From NCBI GenBank assembly GCA_005784505.1, contig VCAZ01000357.1, forward strand, positions 52,501 to 116,500: a stretch of DNA of 64,000 nt, in the 5' to 3' direction. A program made the position numbers and the translations under genes. Positions 12,191 through 24,665 of the stretch are shown here, piece by piece (position 1 is the stretch's first letter; each line of letters starts with the position of its first letter). Under the pieces are notes generated by a model that was given only the letters and a program-made list of their open reading frames with translations, had not been told where the DNA came from and did not search any database. This DNA comes from Bagarius yarrelli. Taxonomy: Eukaryota; Chordata; Actinopteri; Siluriformes; Sisoridae.

Positions 12191-12970
12191 GAGGTGTAAA
12201 GAAGAGTGAAGTGTTAAACTAATATCAGATTGAGAAATACTGTATATAGAGAACCAAACAGGAAAGAGAAAATAAAGAGCCCAAGAGAGAGACAGACAGG
12301 CAGGCAGACAGACCAGGCAGGCAAACAGACACAACAGACCAGTTCACCATATCCGAGTTCTTTTCTAAGCTAATGGGTGGTAAGAGTCCTGCTGATGTGT
12401 GGTACCGCTCTCACTCAGTCTGACTCTGGGAAATAAATCAATGTTTAAAGTTTAGGGTTGTTGTTTCGCCTCCACTGTAAATCCTATTGGATGAGAATGT
12501 GGAAACATTCGTCACTGAGATTCGCTGTTCTTCCCTCTCGTGAAACGAGTATTATTATTATTATTATTATTAATTTTATTATTATTATATTATTATTAAT
12601 CTCAACTATCAGCACTAAACACAGAAAAAACACTGAACTTCATCCTCAATACTGAACATTAACCTCTCAAATTACCCATCATGCACCTCTGCCCCTCACG
12701 CCGCTCCTGAGAAAACGTAGCGTTAAACTCTAATCGTCTCCGAGGCATTGATCTCACCGCAGCGCCACCCAGCTGATGGGACGGCGGTGATTTACACTCT
12801 CATCTGAAACGCTGGTTTAACAGCTGAGGATAACAAAGTGTTCAGTGTGTTCAGTCTGCGTCGAGTGTTTTAGAGCAGGAAATATAAACAGTTTACACAG
12901 ACAGCAGGAAATAATTACACCACTTTATCCTCCACAAGCAGAGCTGATCGATGGAGACGGACAACGTGGC
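12191..12970. other. unique DNA between two arrays; no gene
   Basis: Contains a (ATT)n microsatellite at 12551-12600 and short CAGG/CAGA repeats at about 12291-12330. The part 12680-12960 is unique, with higher CpG than its surroundings. No splice-bounded open frame with recognisable content. Confidence 0.6.
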
Positions 12971-13740
12971 ACCATTAACACCTTTAACACCATTAACACC
13001 ATTAACACCAAACACCTTTGAACAACACTTTAGACACATTAAACACCACCGTTAAACACCTTTAGACACACATTAACACTATTAACACCTTTAGACACCA
13101 TTAACACCATTAACACATTTTAGACACATTAACACCTTTAACACCATTAACACCTTTAGACACATTAACACCATTAACACATTTAGACACATTAACCCTA
13201 TTACACCTTTAACGACACATTAACCCTATTAACACTTTTAGACACATTAACACTATTACACCTTAGCCGTTACACAACCCTTTAGACACATTAACACCAT
13301 TACACATTAGAAACATTAACATTATTAACACAATTAACACCTTTAACACCTTTAACACCATTAACACATTTAGCCCCGTTAACATCATTAACACCATTAA
13401 CACCTTTAGACACATTAACACCGTTATCACCATTAACACCTTTAACACCATTAACACCATTATCATCTTTAACACCTTTAACACCATTAACACCTTTAGA
13501 CACATTAACACCATTAACACATTTTAGACACATCACATCATTAACACCATTAACACCTTTAGCACATTAACACCATTAACACCTTTAACACCTTTAACAC
13601 CATTAACACCTTTAACACCTTTAACACCATTAACACCTTTAGAACCCATTAACCACCCATATCATCTTTAACACCATTAACACATTTAACCCACGTTATC
13701 ACCACTAACACCATTAAACACTTTAGACCCATTAACACCT
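12971..13740. repeat. minisatellite array of 9-bp half-units (ATTAACACC, TTTAGACAC)
   Basis: About 85 nonamers of two main types, ATTAACACC and CTTTAACAC/CTTTAGACAC, in irregular order. Frames on the minus strand read as VLMVLKVL or GVNGVKGV because 9 is a multiple of 3. A less noisy stretch lies at about 13390-13520. The plus strand is CA-rich and nearly lacks G. Confidence 0.92.
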
Positions 13741-13794
13741 GTCTGTTCATTATTCAGACACTTTTTAGGTGTGCAAAGTTTTAATAATATAATA

Positions 13795-14038
13795 ATATTC
13801 ATTGTCATTGTGGAAGGTACGTGTACAGAGCCAATGAAATGCTTTTTTCACATATCCCATCTTAGTAAGTTGGGGTCAGAGTTCAGGGTCAGCTATGATA
13901 CAGCGCCCCCTGGAGCAGGAAGGGTTAAGGGTCTTGCTCTATGACCCAATAGTGGTTGACTTGCCAGTGGTGGGGCTTGAACCCAGGTGTTTCTGGTTTT
14001 CAGATTAACCAACTTAACCATTTGAGCCACCACTGCCC
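13795..14038 (-). mobile_element. tRNA-derived SINE, full-length or nearly so
   Basis: Read on the minus strand: a tRNA-like head (GGCAGTGGTGGCTCAAATGG as A-box region, then GGGTTCAAGCC as B box near 13975-13986), a body with GACCCTTAACCCTTCCTGC, and a 3' tail TGGGATATGTGAAAAAAGCA...TTTCATTGG ending in TGACAATGAATATT. This is a layout frequent in teleost SINEs. Its tail resembles the 3' end of the LINE relic at 34142-34597, consistent with use of that LINE's machinery. The body carries CTCCAGGGGGCGCTG (13899-13913), a CTCF-like sequence. Confidence 0.75.
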
Positions 14039-15360
14039 AGTAATACAGCTGTTTAACACAATGAGTGTAACACTAAACGGATAACAATACAATGATATAC
14101 AATAATAACGATATCCTTCTTGTTTAAACAGATATAAATCCGTGTGCTGTGGTGTAAGAGGAATAAAACAGGGAAGTGATGTAATAGAGAAATAAACAAT
14201 TACAGGAAGTAACACCATCTGCAACCGCTTTCATTCTGAATTTGGTGTTTTTTGGTACTTGCTGTTGTGTTATTTTTGTTTACAGTCTGTAGATTTACTG
14301 GAATTCGATGTGTCTGTATGTCTTTTTCTCCGCACATGATGATGATGTCATTCAGCTTTTTAATGGAAAATGTAGATGGAGGTTTGATGTGATGATTACG
14401 AAAGTACAAAATTAACTCAGGTGGAGTCGCTGATAAGTTCCAGGAGGTGGTTATTACAGCTAACTATTTATTGTGGGTGCAATCAGGCAGCGCTGCTGTG
14501 TGTGAAATAAAATCAGTGTGTGGAGACGCAGTCGCATTATTCTGAACCGGAATCACACGACAGGAGGAAACGGCGCTCTGGTCCCGACTGCTTCCTTTAA
14601 AACACTTTACATTTAATACACATAACGAGCTCAGGGTTCATTCCAGCACACAATCGACACCACCCACCAGATCCCTCACACCTGGAGTGGAAAAACACCG
14701 CTGCAGGATGGATGATGGACGTACTGTAAGGTGTGTTTGGTCTGTAATCTTTCTTGACGTGCTGTGAATATCAGGACAAGCGGAGATTCAGGGGTCCGAG
14801 CACTTTCATCACAGCAGGATGAGACCATGAACTAATGTGATGCACATTTAAATTCAAGAATTACAGATGATGAAATGATGCAGTCAGTTTTTTAGGCTGT
14901 GGTCCAAACCTCCACCAAGTGTGGTGCCCTGATGGAGCTTCATGGAGATAAATTCAGACACACACCAGAGCTCAATGCTCTTTAGAGTGAGATCCTAAAG
15001 TCACCTACCAAAATCAGTCAAAGCTCTGCTGAGATACACTTCACTTCCTGTTTTGTCACCTTCCCCTGGCAAGTAAATGGAATTAATCTAATTTATCTAC
15101 TTGTAGGAACCTGAACCTTTTTTTCTTATAGTTTACACCAACAGCAGGGCAGACACACCACTTTCCTGTGGCTCCTCTTTATGTTCTCCACCTTTGTGTA
15201 ACATCTAAACTACGTCTTCCTTTTCACAAGTTTCTTATAGTTTGTCTGAGATTCCAGGCTAGTTGTAAATTGGATCAGTGAAAAAGAACGACACACACAA
15301 ATCTTTCACACTTTACCTCTCTCTCCTCACAGTGCCGTGTCGTGATGGCTATACTAATAG
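14039..15360. other. unique DNA; no gene
   Basis: AT-rich unique sequence without a strong coding signal or long simple repeat. A 69-codon minus frame at 14200-14409 and a 74-codon one at 14000-14224 match nothing recognised. CACTTCCTGTTTTG at 15045-15058 resembles the inverted core of the 6521-8577 array, but an isolated copy is expected by chance. Confidence 0.55.
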
Positions 15361-18300
15361 TGTGTGTAATGGACTGTGTGAGGTGTGTAGTGTGTGTAAT
15401 GGACTGTGTGAGGTGTGTAGTGTGTGTAATGGACTGTGTGAGGTGTGTAGTGTGTGTAATGGACTGTGTGAGGTGTGTAGTGTATAATGAAGTGTGTGCA
15501 GGTGTGTAGTGTGTTAATGGAGTGTTGTGAGGTGTGTAGTGTGTAATGAAGTGTGTTAGGTGTGTAGTGTGTAATGGAGTGTGTTTAGGTGTGTATGTGA
15601 ATGAGTGTGTGAGGTGTGTATGTATAATGGATGTGTGTGAGTGTGTGTGTCGTGTGTAATGGACTGTGTGAGGTGTGTAGTGTGTGTAATGGACTGTGTG
15701 AGGTGTGTAGTGTGTGTAATGAAGTGTTGAGTGTGTAGGTGTGTGTGAGGTGTGTGTAATGTGGTTGTGTAGTGTGTGTGTAGTGTGTGAGGTGTGTAGT
15801 GTAGTGTAATGGAGGTGGTGAGGTGTGTTAGTGTGTTGTAATGGATGTGTGAGTGTAATGTGTGTATGTGTGTGTGTGTAATGGACTGTGTGAGGTGTGT
15901 AGTGTGTGTAATGGACTGTGTGAGGTGTGTAGTGTGTGTAATGGACTGTGTGAGGTGTGTGTGTAGTGTGTGTGTGAGTGTGTGTAGTGGACTGTGTGAG
16001 GTGTGTAGTGTGTAGTGTGTAATGGACTGTGTGAGGTGTGTGTGTAGTGTGTGTAATGGAAGGTGTGAGTGTGGTGTGTGTAGTGTGTAATGGGTGTGAG
16101 TGTGTATTGTGGTGTAAGGGACTGTGGTGAGGTGTGTAGTGGAGTGTAATGGAGTGTGTGAGGTGTGTAGTGGATGTAATGGAGTGTGTGAGTGTGTAGT
16201 GAGTAGTGTAGTGTGTGTATGTGTGAGGTGGTGTAGTGTGTCTGTGTGAGGTGTGTAGTGTGTGTAAGTGTGACTGTGTGAGGTGTGTGTGTGTAATGAC
16301 TGTGTAGGTGTGTGTGTGTAATGGTGGAGTGTGTGAGGTGGTGGTAGGTGTGACTGTGTGAGGTGTGTGTAGTGGTGTGTGTATGAATGTGTGAGTGTGT
16401 GAGTGTGGAGTGTGTAATGGACTGTTATGGATGTGTGAGGTGTGTAGTGTGTGGTAATGGACTGTGTGAGGTGTGTAGTGTGTGTGTGTGAGGTGTGATG
16501 TGTAACTGTGTGGGTGTGTAGTGTGTGTAATTGTGTGTGATGTGTGTAATGGAGTGTGTGAGGTGTGTAGTTGTGTGTAATGTGTGAGGTTGTGTGTGTA
16601 GTGTGTAATGTGTGGGACTGGTGTGGTAGTGTGTAGTGTGTAATGTAGGGATGGAGTGTGTGAGGTGTGTGTGTGTGTAGGATGTGTGAGGTGTGTGTAT
16701 TGTGTGGGTAATGGAACTGGAGTGTGTGAGGTGTGTAATGTGTGTAATGGTGTGTACCTGTGTGAGTGTGTACTGTGTGTGTAGTGGTGTATGGACTGTG
16801 TGAGGTGTGTAGTGTGTAATGTGAATGGGTGTGTGTGTAGTGTGTATTGAATGTGAAGTGTGTGTGTGTGTGTACTGTGTGGTATGTGTGAGGGTGTGTA
16901 GTGTGTGTGTGTAATGGACTGTGTGAGGTGTGTAATGTGTGTGGATGTGTGAGTTGTAGTGTGTGTAATGGACTGTGTGAGTGTGTGTGAGTGTGTGTGT
17001 GTAATGTACTGTGTGAGTGTAGTGTAGTGTGTGTAAATGGACTGTGTGAGGTGTGTGTATGTGTGTACGTGTGTGTGTGAGTGTGTAGTGTGTAAGGGAC
17101 TGTTGTGTGTGTGTATGGTGTGTAATGGACTGTGTGAGGTGTGTAGTGTGTGGAATGGAGTGTGTGAGGTGTGAGTGTGTGTAATGGAATGTGTAATGGT
17201 GCTGTGTAGTGTGTGAGGTGTGTAGTGGTGTGTAATGGACTGTGTGAGGTGTGTAGTGGTGTAATGGACTGTGTGAGGTGTTAGTGTGTGTAATGGAGTG
17301 TGAGGTGTGTGTGGAGTGTGTGTGAGTGTGTAGTGTGTGTAATGAAGTGTGTGGGTGTGTAGTGAGGTGTAATGGTGTGTGAGTTGTGTGTGTTTAATGG
17401 ACTGTGTGAGTGTGTGTAGTGTGTGTGTAATGGACTGTGTGAGGTGTGTAGTGTGTGTAATGGACTGTGTGAGGTGTGTGTGTGAGTGTGTGTAAGGACT
17501 GTGTAATGGACTGTGTGAGGTGTGTATGTGTGTATGGACTGTGTGAGGTGTGTAGTGTGTAATGGACTGTGTAGGTGTGTAGTGTGTGTAATGGAAGTGT
17601 GTGAGTGTGTATTGTGTAATGGAGTGTGTGAGGACTGTGTGAGTGTGTGTAATGGACTGTGTGAGGTGTGTAGTGTGTGTAATGTGGAGGTGTGATGTGT
17701 GTATGTGAATGTAGTGTTTGAGGTGTGTAGTGTGTAATGACTGTTGAGGTGTGTATTGTGTGTAGTGTAAGACTGTGTGAGGTGTGTAGTGTGTGTAATG
17801 GACTGTGTGAGGTGTGTAGTGTGTGGACTGTGTGAATGGTACTGTGTGGAGGTGTGTAGTGTGTGTAATGGACTGTGTGAGGTGTGTAGTGTGTGTAATG
17901 GACTGTGTGTGAGGTGTGTAGTGTGTACTGTGTGTGTATGGACTGTGTGGCTGTGTAGTGGAGTGTAATGGAGTGTGTGAGGTGTGTGTGTAAGGACTGT
18001 GTGAGGTGTGTAGTGTGTAATGGACTGTGTGAGGTTGTGTAGTGTGTGTGTGTAATGGACTGTGTGAGGTGTGTGTGGTGTGTAGGTAATGGACTGTGTG
18101 AGTGTAATGGGTATGGACTGTGTGAGGTGTGTAGTGTGTGTAATGGCTGTGTGTGTAGTGTGTATGGTAGTGTATGTGAATGGACTGTGTGAGGTGTTGT
18201 AGTGTGTGTAATGGACTGTGTGAGGTGTGTAGTGTGTAGTGTGTGTAATGGACTGTGTGAATGTGTGTAGTGTGGTGTGTCATGGACTGTGTGAGGTGTG

Positions 18301-21300
18301 TAGTGTGTAATGGACTGTGTGAGTGTGTAGTGTGTGTAATGGAGGTGTGTGAGTGTGTATTGGACTGTGTTGAGGTGTGTAGTGTGTGAATGGACTGTGA
18401 GGTGTGTGTGTGTGTAGTGGGTGTATGGAGGTATGTAGTGTGTACTGTGTGTGAGGTGGGTATGTGTGTAATGTGCCTGTGTGAGGTGTGTAGTGTGTGT
18501 GTGTAATGGACTGTGTGAGGTGTGTAGTGTGTGTGTAATGGACTGTGTGAGGTGTGTAGTGTGTAATGGACTGTGTGAGGTGTGTAGTGTGTAATGGACC
18601 TGTGTGAGGTGTGTAGTGTGTGTAATGGACTGTGTGTGTGAGGTGTGTGAGGTGTGTAGTGTTGTAATGGACTGTGTGTAGGTGGTGTGAGTGGTGTCTG
18701 TGTGGTGAGGTGTGTTAGTGGTGTAGTGTAATGGACTGTGTGACTGTGTGAGGTGTGTAATGTGTGTAATGGACTGTGTGAGGTGTGTATGTGTGTGGAT
18801 TGTGTGAGGTGTGTATGTATGGTGTGTGAGGTGTGTAGTGTGTGTAATGGACTGTGTGAGGTGGTGTAGTGTGTAATGGACTGTGTGAGGTGTGTGTAGT
18901 GTGTGTGTAATGTACTGTGTGAGGTGTGTAGTGTGTGTAATGGACTGTGTGAGGTGTGTAGTGCGTGTGTGTGAATGGACTGTGTGAGGTGTGTGTAGTG
19001 TGTGTTGGTGTGTAGTGGTGTAATGGTGTGTATCTGTGACTGTGTGAGGTGTGTAGTGTGTGTAATGTGTGAGTGTGTGTGTGTAATGGACAATGGACTG
19101 TGTGAGGGTGGTGTGTAATGGCTGTGTGTGTGTAGGAGTGTATGGACTGTGTGAGGTGTGTTGTGTGTGTAATGGACTGTGTGAGGTTGTGTAGTGTGTG
19201 TAATGGACTGTGTGTGTAGGTGTGTAGTGTGTGTGTGTAATGGACTGTGTGTGAGGTGTGTAGTGTGTGTAATGTGTGTAGGTCTGTGTGAGGTGTGTAG
19301 TGTGTGAATAGTGTGTGTAATGGACTGTGTGAGGTGTGTAGTGTGTAATGGACTGTGTGAGGTGTGTAGTGTGTGAGGTAATGGACTGTGTGAGGTTGTG
19401 TAGTAGTGTGTGTAATGTGAACTGGTGTGAGGTGTGAGTTGTGGTAATGGACTGTGTGAGGTGTGTATTGTGGTGGTGTGTGTGTGTAATGGTGGTGGTG
19501 TGGAGGTGTGTAGTGTGTGTAATGGACTGTGTGAGTGTGTGTAGGACTGTGTGTAATGTGTAGTGTGTAATTGTGTAGTGTGTGTGTGGTAGGTGTGTGA
19601 TGTGTAGTGTGTAGGTGTGTGTGAGGAGTGTGTGTAATGGACTGTGTGAGGTGTGTAGTGTGTGTAATGGGGTGTGACTGTGTGAGGTGTGTAGTGTGTG
19701 TAATGACTGTGTGAGGTGTGTGTGTAATGTGTGTGAGGTGTGTGTGTGTAATGGACTGTGTGAGGTGTGTAGTGTGTGTAATGGTGTGTGAGTGTGTGTG
19801 TGTAGGTGTGTAGTGGGGGTTAATGAACTGTGTGAGGGTGTAGTGTGTGTAGGACTGTGTGAGGTGTGTAGTGTGTAATGGAGTGTGTGGGTGTGTGACG
19901 TGTGTGTGTAGGGTGTGTAGTGAATGGACTGTGTGTGTGTGTAGTGTGTGTAGTGTGTACTGTGTGAGGTGTGTGTGTGAGTGTGTGTAGGTGTGTATGT
20001 GTAGGACTGTGTGAGGTGTGTGTGTGTAGGTGTGTGACTGTGTGTGTGGAATGGTGTATGGAGTCTGTGTGGAGGTGTGGTGTGTGTGTAGTGTGTGTAA
20101 TGGATGTGTGAGTGTGTGTAGTGTGTGTGGAATGGACTGTGTGAGTGTGTGTAATGTGTAATGTGGACTGGTGTGTTAGGTGGTAGTGTGTAATGGACTG
20201 TGTGAGGTGTGTGTAGTGTGTGGGTGTGTAGATGGACTGTGTGAGGGTGTAGTGTGTGTAATGGACTGTGTGAGGTGTGTAGTGTGTGTGTAATGGACTG
20301 TGAGGTGAGGTGTAATGTAGTGTGTAATGGACTGTGTGAGGTGTAATGTGTGGAGGTGTGTAGTGTGTGTAATGGACTGTGTGAGGTGTTGTGTAATGTG
20401 TGTGTATGGATGGACTGTGTGAGGTGTGTGTGTAATGGACGGTGAGTGTAATGGACTGTGTGAGGTGTGTGTAAGGGGGACTGTGTGTTGTAGTGGTATG
20501 GTGTGACTGAGGTGTGTAGTGTTGGTAATTGGGCTTGTGTGTGTAGTGTGTAATGGACTGTGTGAGGGTGTGTAGTGTGTGTATGGACTGTGGTGAGGTG
20601 TGTAGTGTGTGTAATGGACTGTGTGAGGTGTGTAGTGTGTATGGACTGTGTGAGGTGTGTAGTGTGTGTAATGGACTGTGTGAGGTGTGTAGTGTGTAAT
20701 GTGTGTAGTGTGTAGTGTTGTACTGGTGTGTGAGTGTGGTCAGGTGTGAGTGTGTGTAATGGACTGTGTGAGGGTGTGTAGTGGTGTGTAATGGACTGTT
20801 GTGAGTGTGTGAATGGAGTGTGTAGTGTGTAATGGACTGTGTGAGGTGTGTAGTGTGTGTGTGTGTGTTGTAATGGACTGTGTGAGGTGTGTGTGGTAGG
20901 GTGTGTGTGTGTAGTGTGTATGGACTGGTGGTGAGGTGTGTAGTGTGTGTAATGGACTGTGTGAGGTGTGTAGTGTGTGTATGGACGTGTGAGGTGTTGT
21001 GTAGTGTGTAATGGTACTGTGTGAGGTGTGGTAGTGTGTGTAATGGACCTGTGTGAGGTGGTGTGTGTGGTAATGTACTGTGTGAGGTGTGTAGTGTGTG
21101 TAATGGACTGTGTGAGGTGTGGGTGTGTGTAGTGTGGGTGTGAGGACTGGTGTGTAGGTGTGTAGTGTGTAATGGACGTGTGTGAGGGTGTGTATGTGTA
21201 AGGACTGTGTGGGTGTGTGTGTGTGTATGGACTGTGTGTGAGGTGTGTATGTTGTGTAATGGGACTGTGTGAGGTGTGTAGTGTGTGTAATGGACTGTGT

Positions 21301-23029
21301 GAGGTGTAGTGTGTATGGACTGTGTGAGGTGTGTGTATGGACTGTGTGAGGGGGTAGTGTGTGTAGTGTGTGTAATGGAACTGTGTGAGGTGTGTGAGCC
21401 ATTGTAGTGTGTGTAATGGACTGTGTGAGGTGGTAATGGGTGTCAGCGTATGTGTGTATGGATGTGTGAGTAGTGTGTAGGACTGTGTTGTGTAGTGTGT
21501 AATGGACGTGTGAGGTGTGTAGTGTGTGTAATGGACTGTGTGAGGTGTGTAGTGTGTGTGTAAGGACTGTGTGTGTGTGATGGTGTGTAGGTGTGTGTGT
21601 GTAAATGGACTGTGTGAGGTGTGTAGTGTGTGAATGGAGTGTGAGGTGTGTAGTGTGTATGTGAGGTGTGTAGTGTGTGTAATGGATGTGTGAGGTGTGT
21701 AGTGTGGTATTGGACTGTGTGAGTGTGTAGTGTGTAATGTGTAACTGTGTGAGGTGTGTAGTGTGTGTAATGGACGTGTGAAGGTGTGTAGTGTGTGTAA
21801 TGGACTGTGTGAGGTGTGTAATGTGTGTGGTGTGAGGTGTGTTATGGAACTGTGTGTGGTGTGTAGGTGTGGATGTAGTGTGTGTAATGGACTGTGTGAG
21901 GTGGTAGTGTGTAATGGATGGGTGAGGTGTGAGTGGTAAATGGGACTGTGTGAATGGACTGTGTGGGTGTTGTAGTGTGTGTAATGGACTGTGTGGGGTA
22001 GGTGTGTAGTGTGTAAGTTAGGTGTGTAGTGTTGGAGGACTGGAGGTGTTGTAGTGGTAATGAACTGTGTGAGGTGTGTAGTGTGTGTATGTGTGTGAGG
22101 TGGGTAGTGTGGTAATGGAGCTGGACTGTGTGAGGTGTGTAGTGTGTGTAATGGACTGTGTGAGGTGTGTAGTGGTGTGTGTTGAGGTGTGTATGGAATG
22201 GACTGTGTGAGGTGTGTAGGACTGTGTGAATGGACTGTGTGAGGTGTGTTAGTGTGTGTGTAATGGACTGTGTGAGGTGTGTAATGTGTGTAATGGAGGT
22301 GTGTGAGGACTGTGTGTTGTAGTGTGTGTAATGGACTGTGTGGAGGTGTGTAATGTGTGTGTAATGGACTGTTGTGAGTGTGTGTATGACTGTGTGAGGT
22401 GTTGTAGGTGTGTAATGGTGTGTAATGACTGTGTGAGGTGTGTAGTGTGTGTGTATGGACTGTGTGAGGTGTGTAGGTGTGTGGACTGTGTGAGGTGTGT
22501 AGTGTGTGTAATGGTGACTGTGTGAGGTGTGTAGTGTGTGTGTAATGGACTGTGTGAGGTGTGTAGTGTACTGTGTGAGGTACTGTGTGTGTGAAATGTG
22601 TGTGTGTGACTGTGTGAGGTGTGTAGTGTGTGTGTAATGGACTGTGTGAGGTGTGTAGGATGTGTGTGAGGGTGTAGTGTGTGAGGTGTGTGTGTAATGT
22701 GTGTTAATGGACTGTGTGAGGTGTGTAGTGTGTGTAATGGACTGTGTGAGGTGTGTAGTGTGTGTAATGGACTGTGTGAGGTGTGTAGTGTGTGTAATGG
22801 ACTGTGTGAGGTGTGTAGTGGTGTGTGACTGTGTGAGTGTGTGTAGTGTGGTGGTGTGGGTTGTAAATGGACTGTGTGAGGTGTGTAATGTGTGTAATGG
22901 ACTGTGTGAGGTGTGTAGTGTGTAAGACTGTGTAATGTGTAATGTGAATGGACTGTGTGAGGTGTGTATGTGTGTAATGGACTGTGTGAGGTGTGTAGTG
23001 TGTGTAATGGACTGTGTGAGGTGTGTAGT
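15361..23029. repeat. large satellite-like array, 30-bp unit (core GTGTAATGGACTGTGTGAGG), 7.7 kb
   Basis: About 250 copies of a 30-mer; one unit is 15361-15390, and four consecutive copies (15361-15480) are identical. Four more near 22710-22829 and the last copies before 23029 are also clean. Most interior copies carry indels, frequently loss of one base or of a GT dinucleotide. C occurs about once per unit on the plus strand. The minus strand has no stop codon in any of the three frames of the consensus unit, which explains a 1272-codon frame at 15275-19093 and others at 20740-21402 and 21842-23038. These are not genes. Confidence 0.96.
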
Positions 23030-23605
23030 ATGTCTCAATCTTGAGTATGTGTAAATCAGTGTGTAAAGTTCCTGGATAATCTATTACTCCTGCCTGAACT
23101 ACACATCCGATGGACACTTTACTGTCCCATGATCCCGCGGGAGAGAAACGACTCCTTATATTCTAAAATGGAGTACAGAAAGCGGCGCCGCGGCGACTTT
23201 ACCAGAGTTTAAAGTAACTTTAATACTTCAGGATAAAAACATTGTTCATTCTAGTTAAATTTCACTCCTTTATCATCATCACACTTTAACCATTAACACA
23301 CTTTATATTCACACTGCTGTGACATCACAGGTCATGTGACCAATACCAACATGGCGGATGGAGAAACGACCTGATTCATTTATAAATCACAGATAATCAG
23401 ACGCTATAGATCAGACTATATAAACAGACAGGAAGTGTGTACGAACTGTAATCCAGGCCAGAATTCAGTGGTGAGAGATTTGGGATGCAGCCTGCAGACG
23501 TTGGTGAGTTGTTGTGGTGCGAGAGGAATAAAACACTCATCGGTTATGTGGTTCAAGTAATCAAATAAAATAATGTATTTTAGAATGGTAACAATAGATC
23601 TACCT

Positions 23606-23650
<45 letters not shown>

Positions 23651-23874
23651 CATGAGGTTGCAGTTTACACAGTGATGTCTTTTCCGGGTTCTTTTCGATC
23701 AGCTCGCTGCTGCTCACAGGGTTTAGCAGGAATTCAGTCCTGTCAGTTGTTCAGTGTTAAAAACAGGACGATACGGAGAAGAAATGAAAGGAATGAGTGG
23801 TGTGTGTTTCCCAGCGCGCCTCACTCACAGATATATTCTTCTTTAAAAGGCTTTTAAAAATCCACCCTCCAGCC

Positions 23875-23917
<43 letters not shown>

Positions 23918-24296
23918 GTGTGTTATCGTTCCTAACTCTTTTAAAAAGCCATTTTCTCCACAGCCTTTCCTCCGTCACTCCGTGGAATCGAACAACCTTT
24001 TGAAATGTCAGTGTGTTAAAGTGGAGCGCGGCGGGCGGCCGGCGTCGAACGCCATTAGCTTTAATCCTGCTTTAAATCCTGTTTGCTGTAAAACCCACTG
24101 AAAGAGCCAAAAGAAATAAATCCATATCTGTCTCAGGCCATCGATCGCACGACCCCGCAGGATTTTTACTAAAGTGCTGAAACACTGAAATGCCGTTTTG
24201 GCTGATTTTCACCACATGCTGAAAGGTTTGTTGAGATTTTTAAGGAAAAGGAAGCGATTATTTACACACACAGCTGAAATCTGGGGACTGATGATG
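23030..24296. other. unique DNA with two CA/GT microsatellites; no gene
   Basis: Contains (CA)n at 23612-23649 and (GT)n at 23876-23922. The blocks 23150-23220 (GCGGCGCCGCGGCGAC) and 24020-24170 are locally GC-rich, the second holding GCGGGCGGCCGGCG followed by an AT-rich, TTTAAT-containing stretch. These could be regulatory. No coding exon recognised. Confidence 0.55.
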
Positions 24297-24665
24297 TTCC
24301 ATCCATTTATTCATCCATTTATCTTCTATAGCCGCTTATTCCCTAATTCAGGGTCACAGGGATCTGCTGGAGTCTATTCCAGCCGTCTCTGAAAGAGTGA
24401 AAGGCAGGAGGGGGACACCCTGAACAGGTCGCCAGTCCATCACACACACACACACACACTCCTATGGGCAATTTAGAATCACCAATCAATCTAACATACA
24501 TGTTTCTGGACTGTGGGAGGAAACCGGAGAACCCTGAGTAAACACACACACACACACAGGGAGAACATACAAACTCCACACAGAAAGACCCCTGCAGGGG
24601 AATCGAACCCGAGACCTTCTTACTGTGAGGAAACAGTGCTGAACACTAAGCCGCCCTGCTGCCCC
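24297..24665 (-). mobile_element. dispersed teleost repeat with tRNA-like head and TGGA-type tail
   Basis: Minus strand: GGGCAGCAGGGCGGC head, a B-box-like GGGTTCGATTCCC (about 24600-24612), then TGTGTGGAGTTTGTATGTTC, a segment with GGTTTCCTCCCACAGTCCAG, a part reading ATTGCCCATAGGAG, TGGACTGGCGACCTGTTC and finally ATAAATGGATGAATAAATGG. I recognise the text as a very abundant fish repeat; I am unsure whether it is best filed as a SINE or as a LINE 3' fragment. Two (CA)n expansions (about 24439-24458 and 24542-24559) interrupt it. Confidence 0.75.

Noticed and set aside
15275..19093. A 1272-codon His/Thr/Ser-rich minus-strand open frame
   Set aside because: It lies almost wholly in the 30-bp array. 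The AC-rich strand of the unit has no stop codon in any of its three phases, so indels merely move between open phases. No domain, splice context or varied composition.
15361..23029. CRISPR array (about 30-bp regularly spaced repeats)
   Set aside because: The units are contiguous with no unique spacers, in vertebrate DNA with introns and SINEs. It is a tandem satellite.
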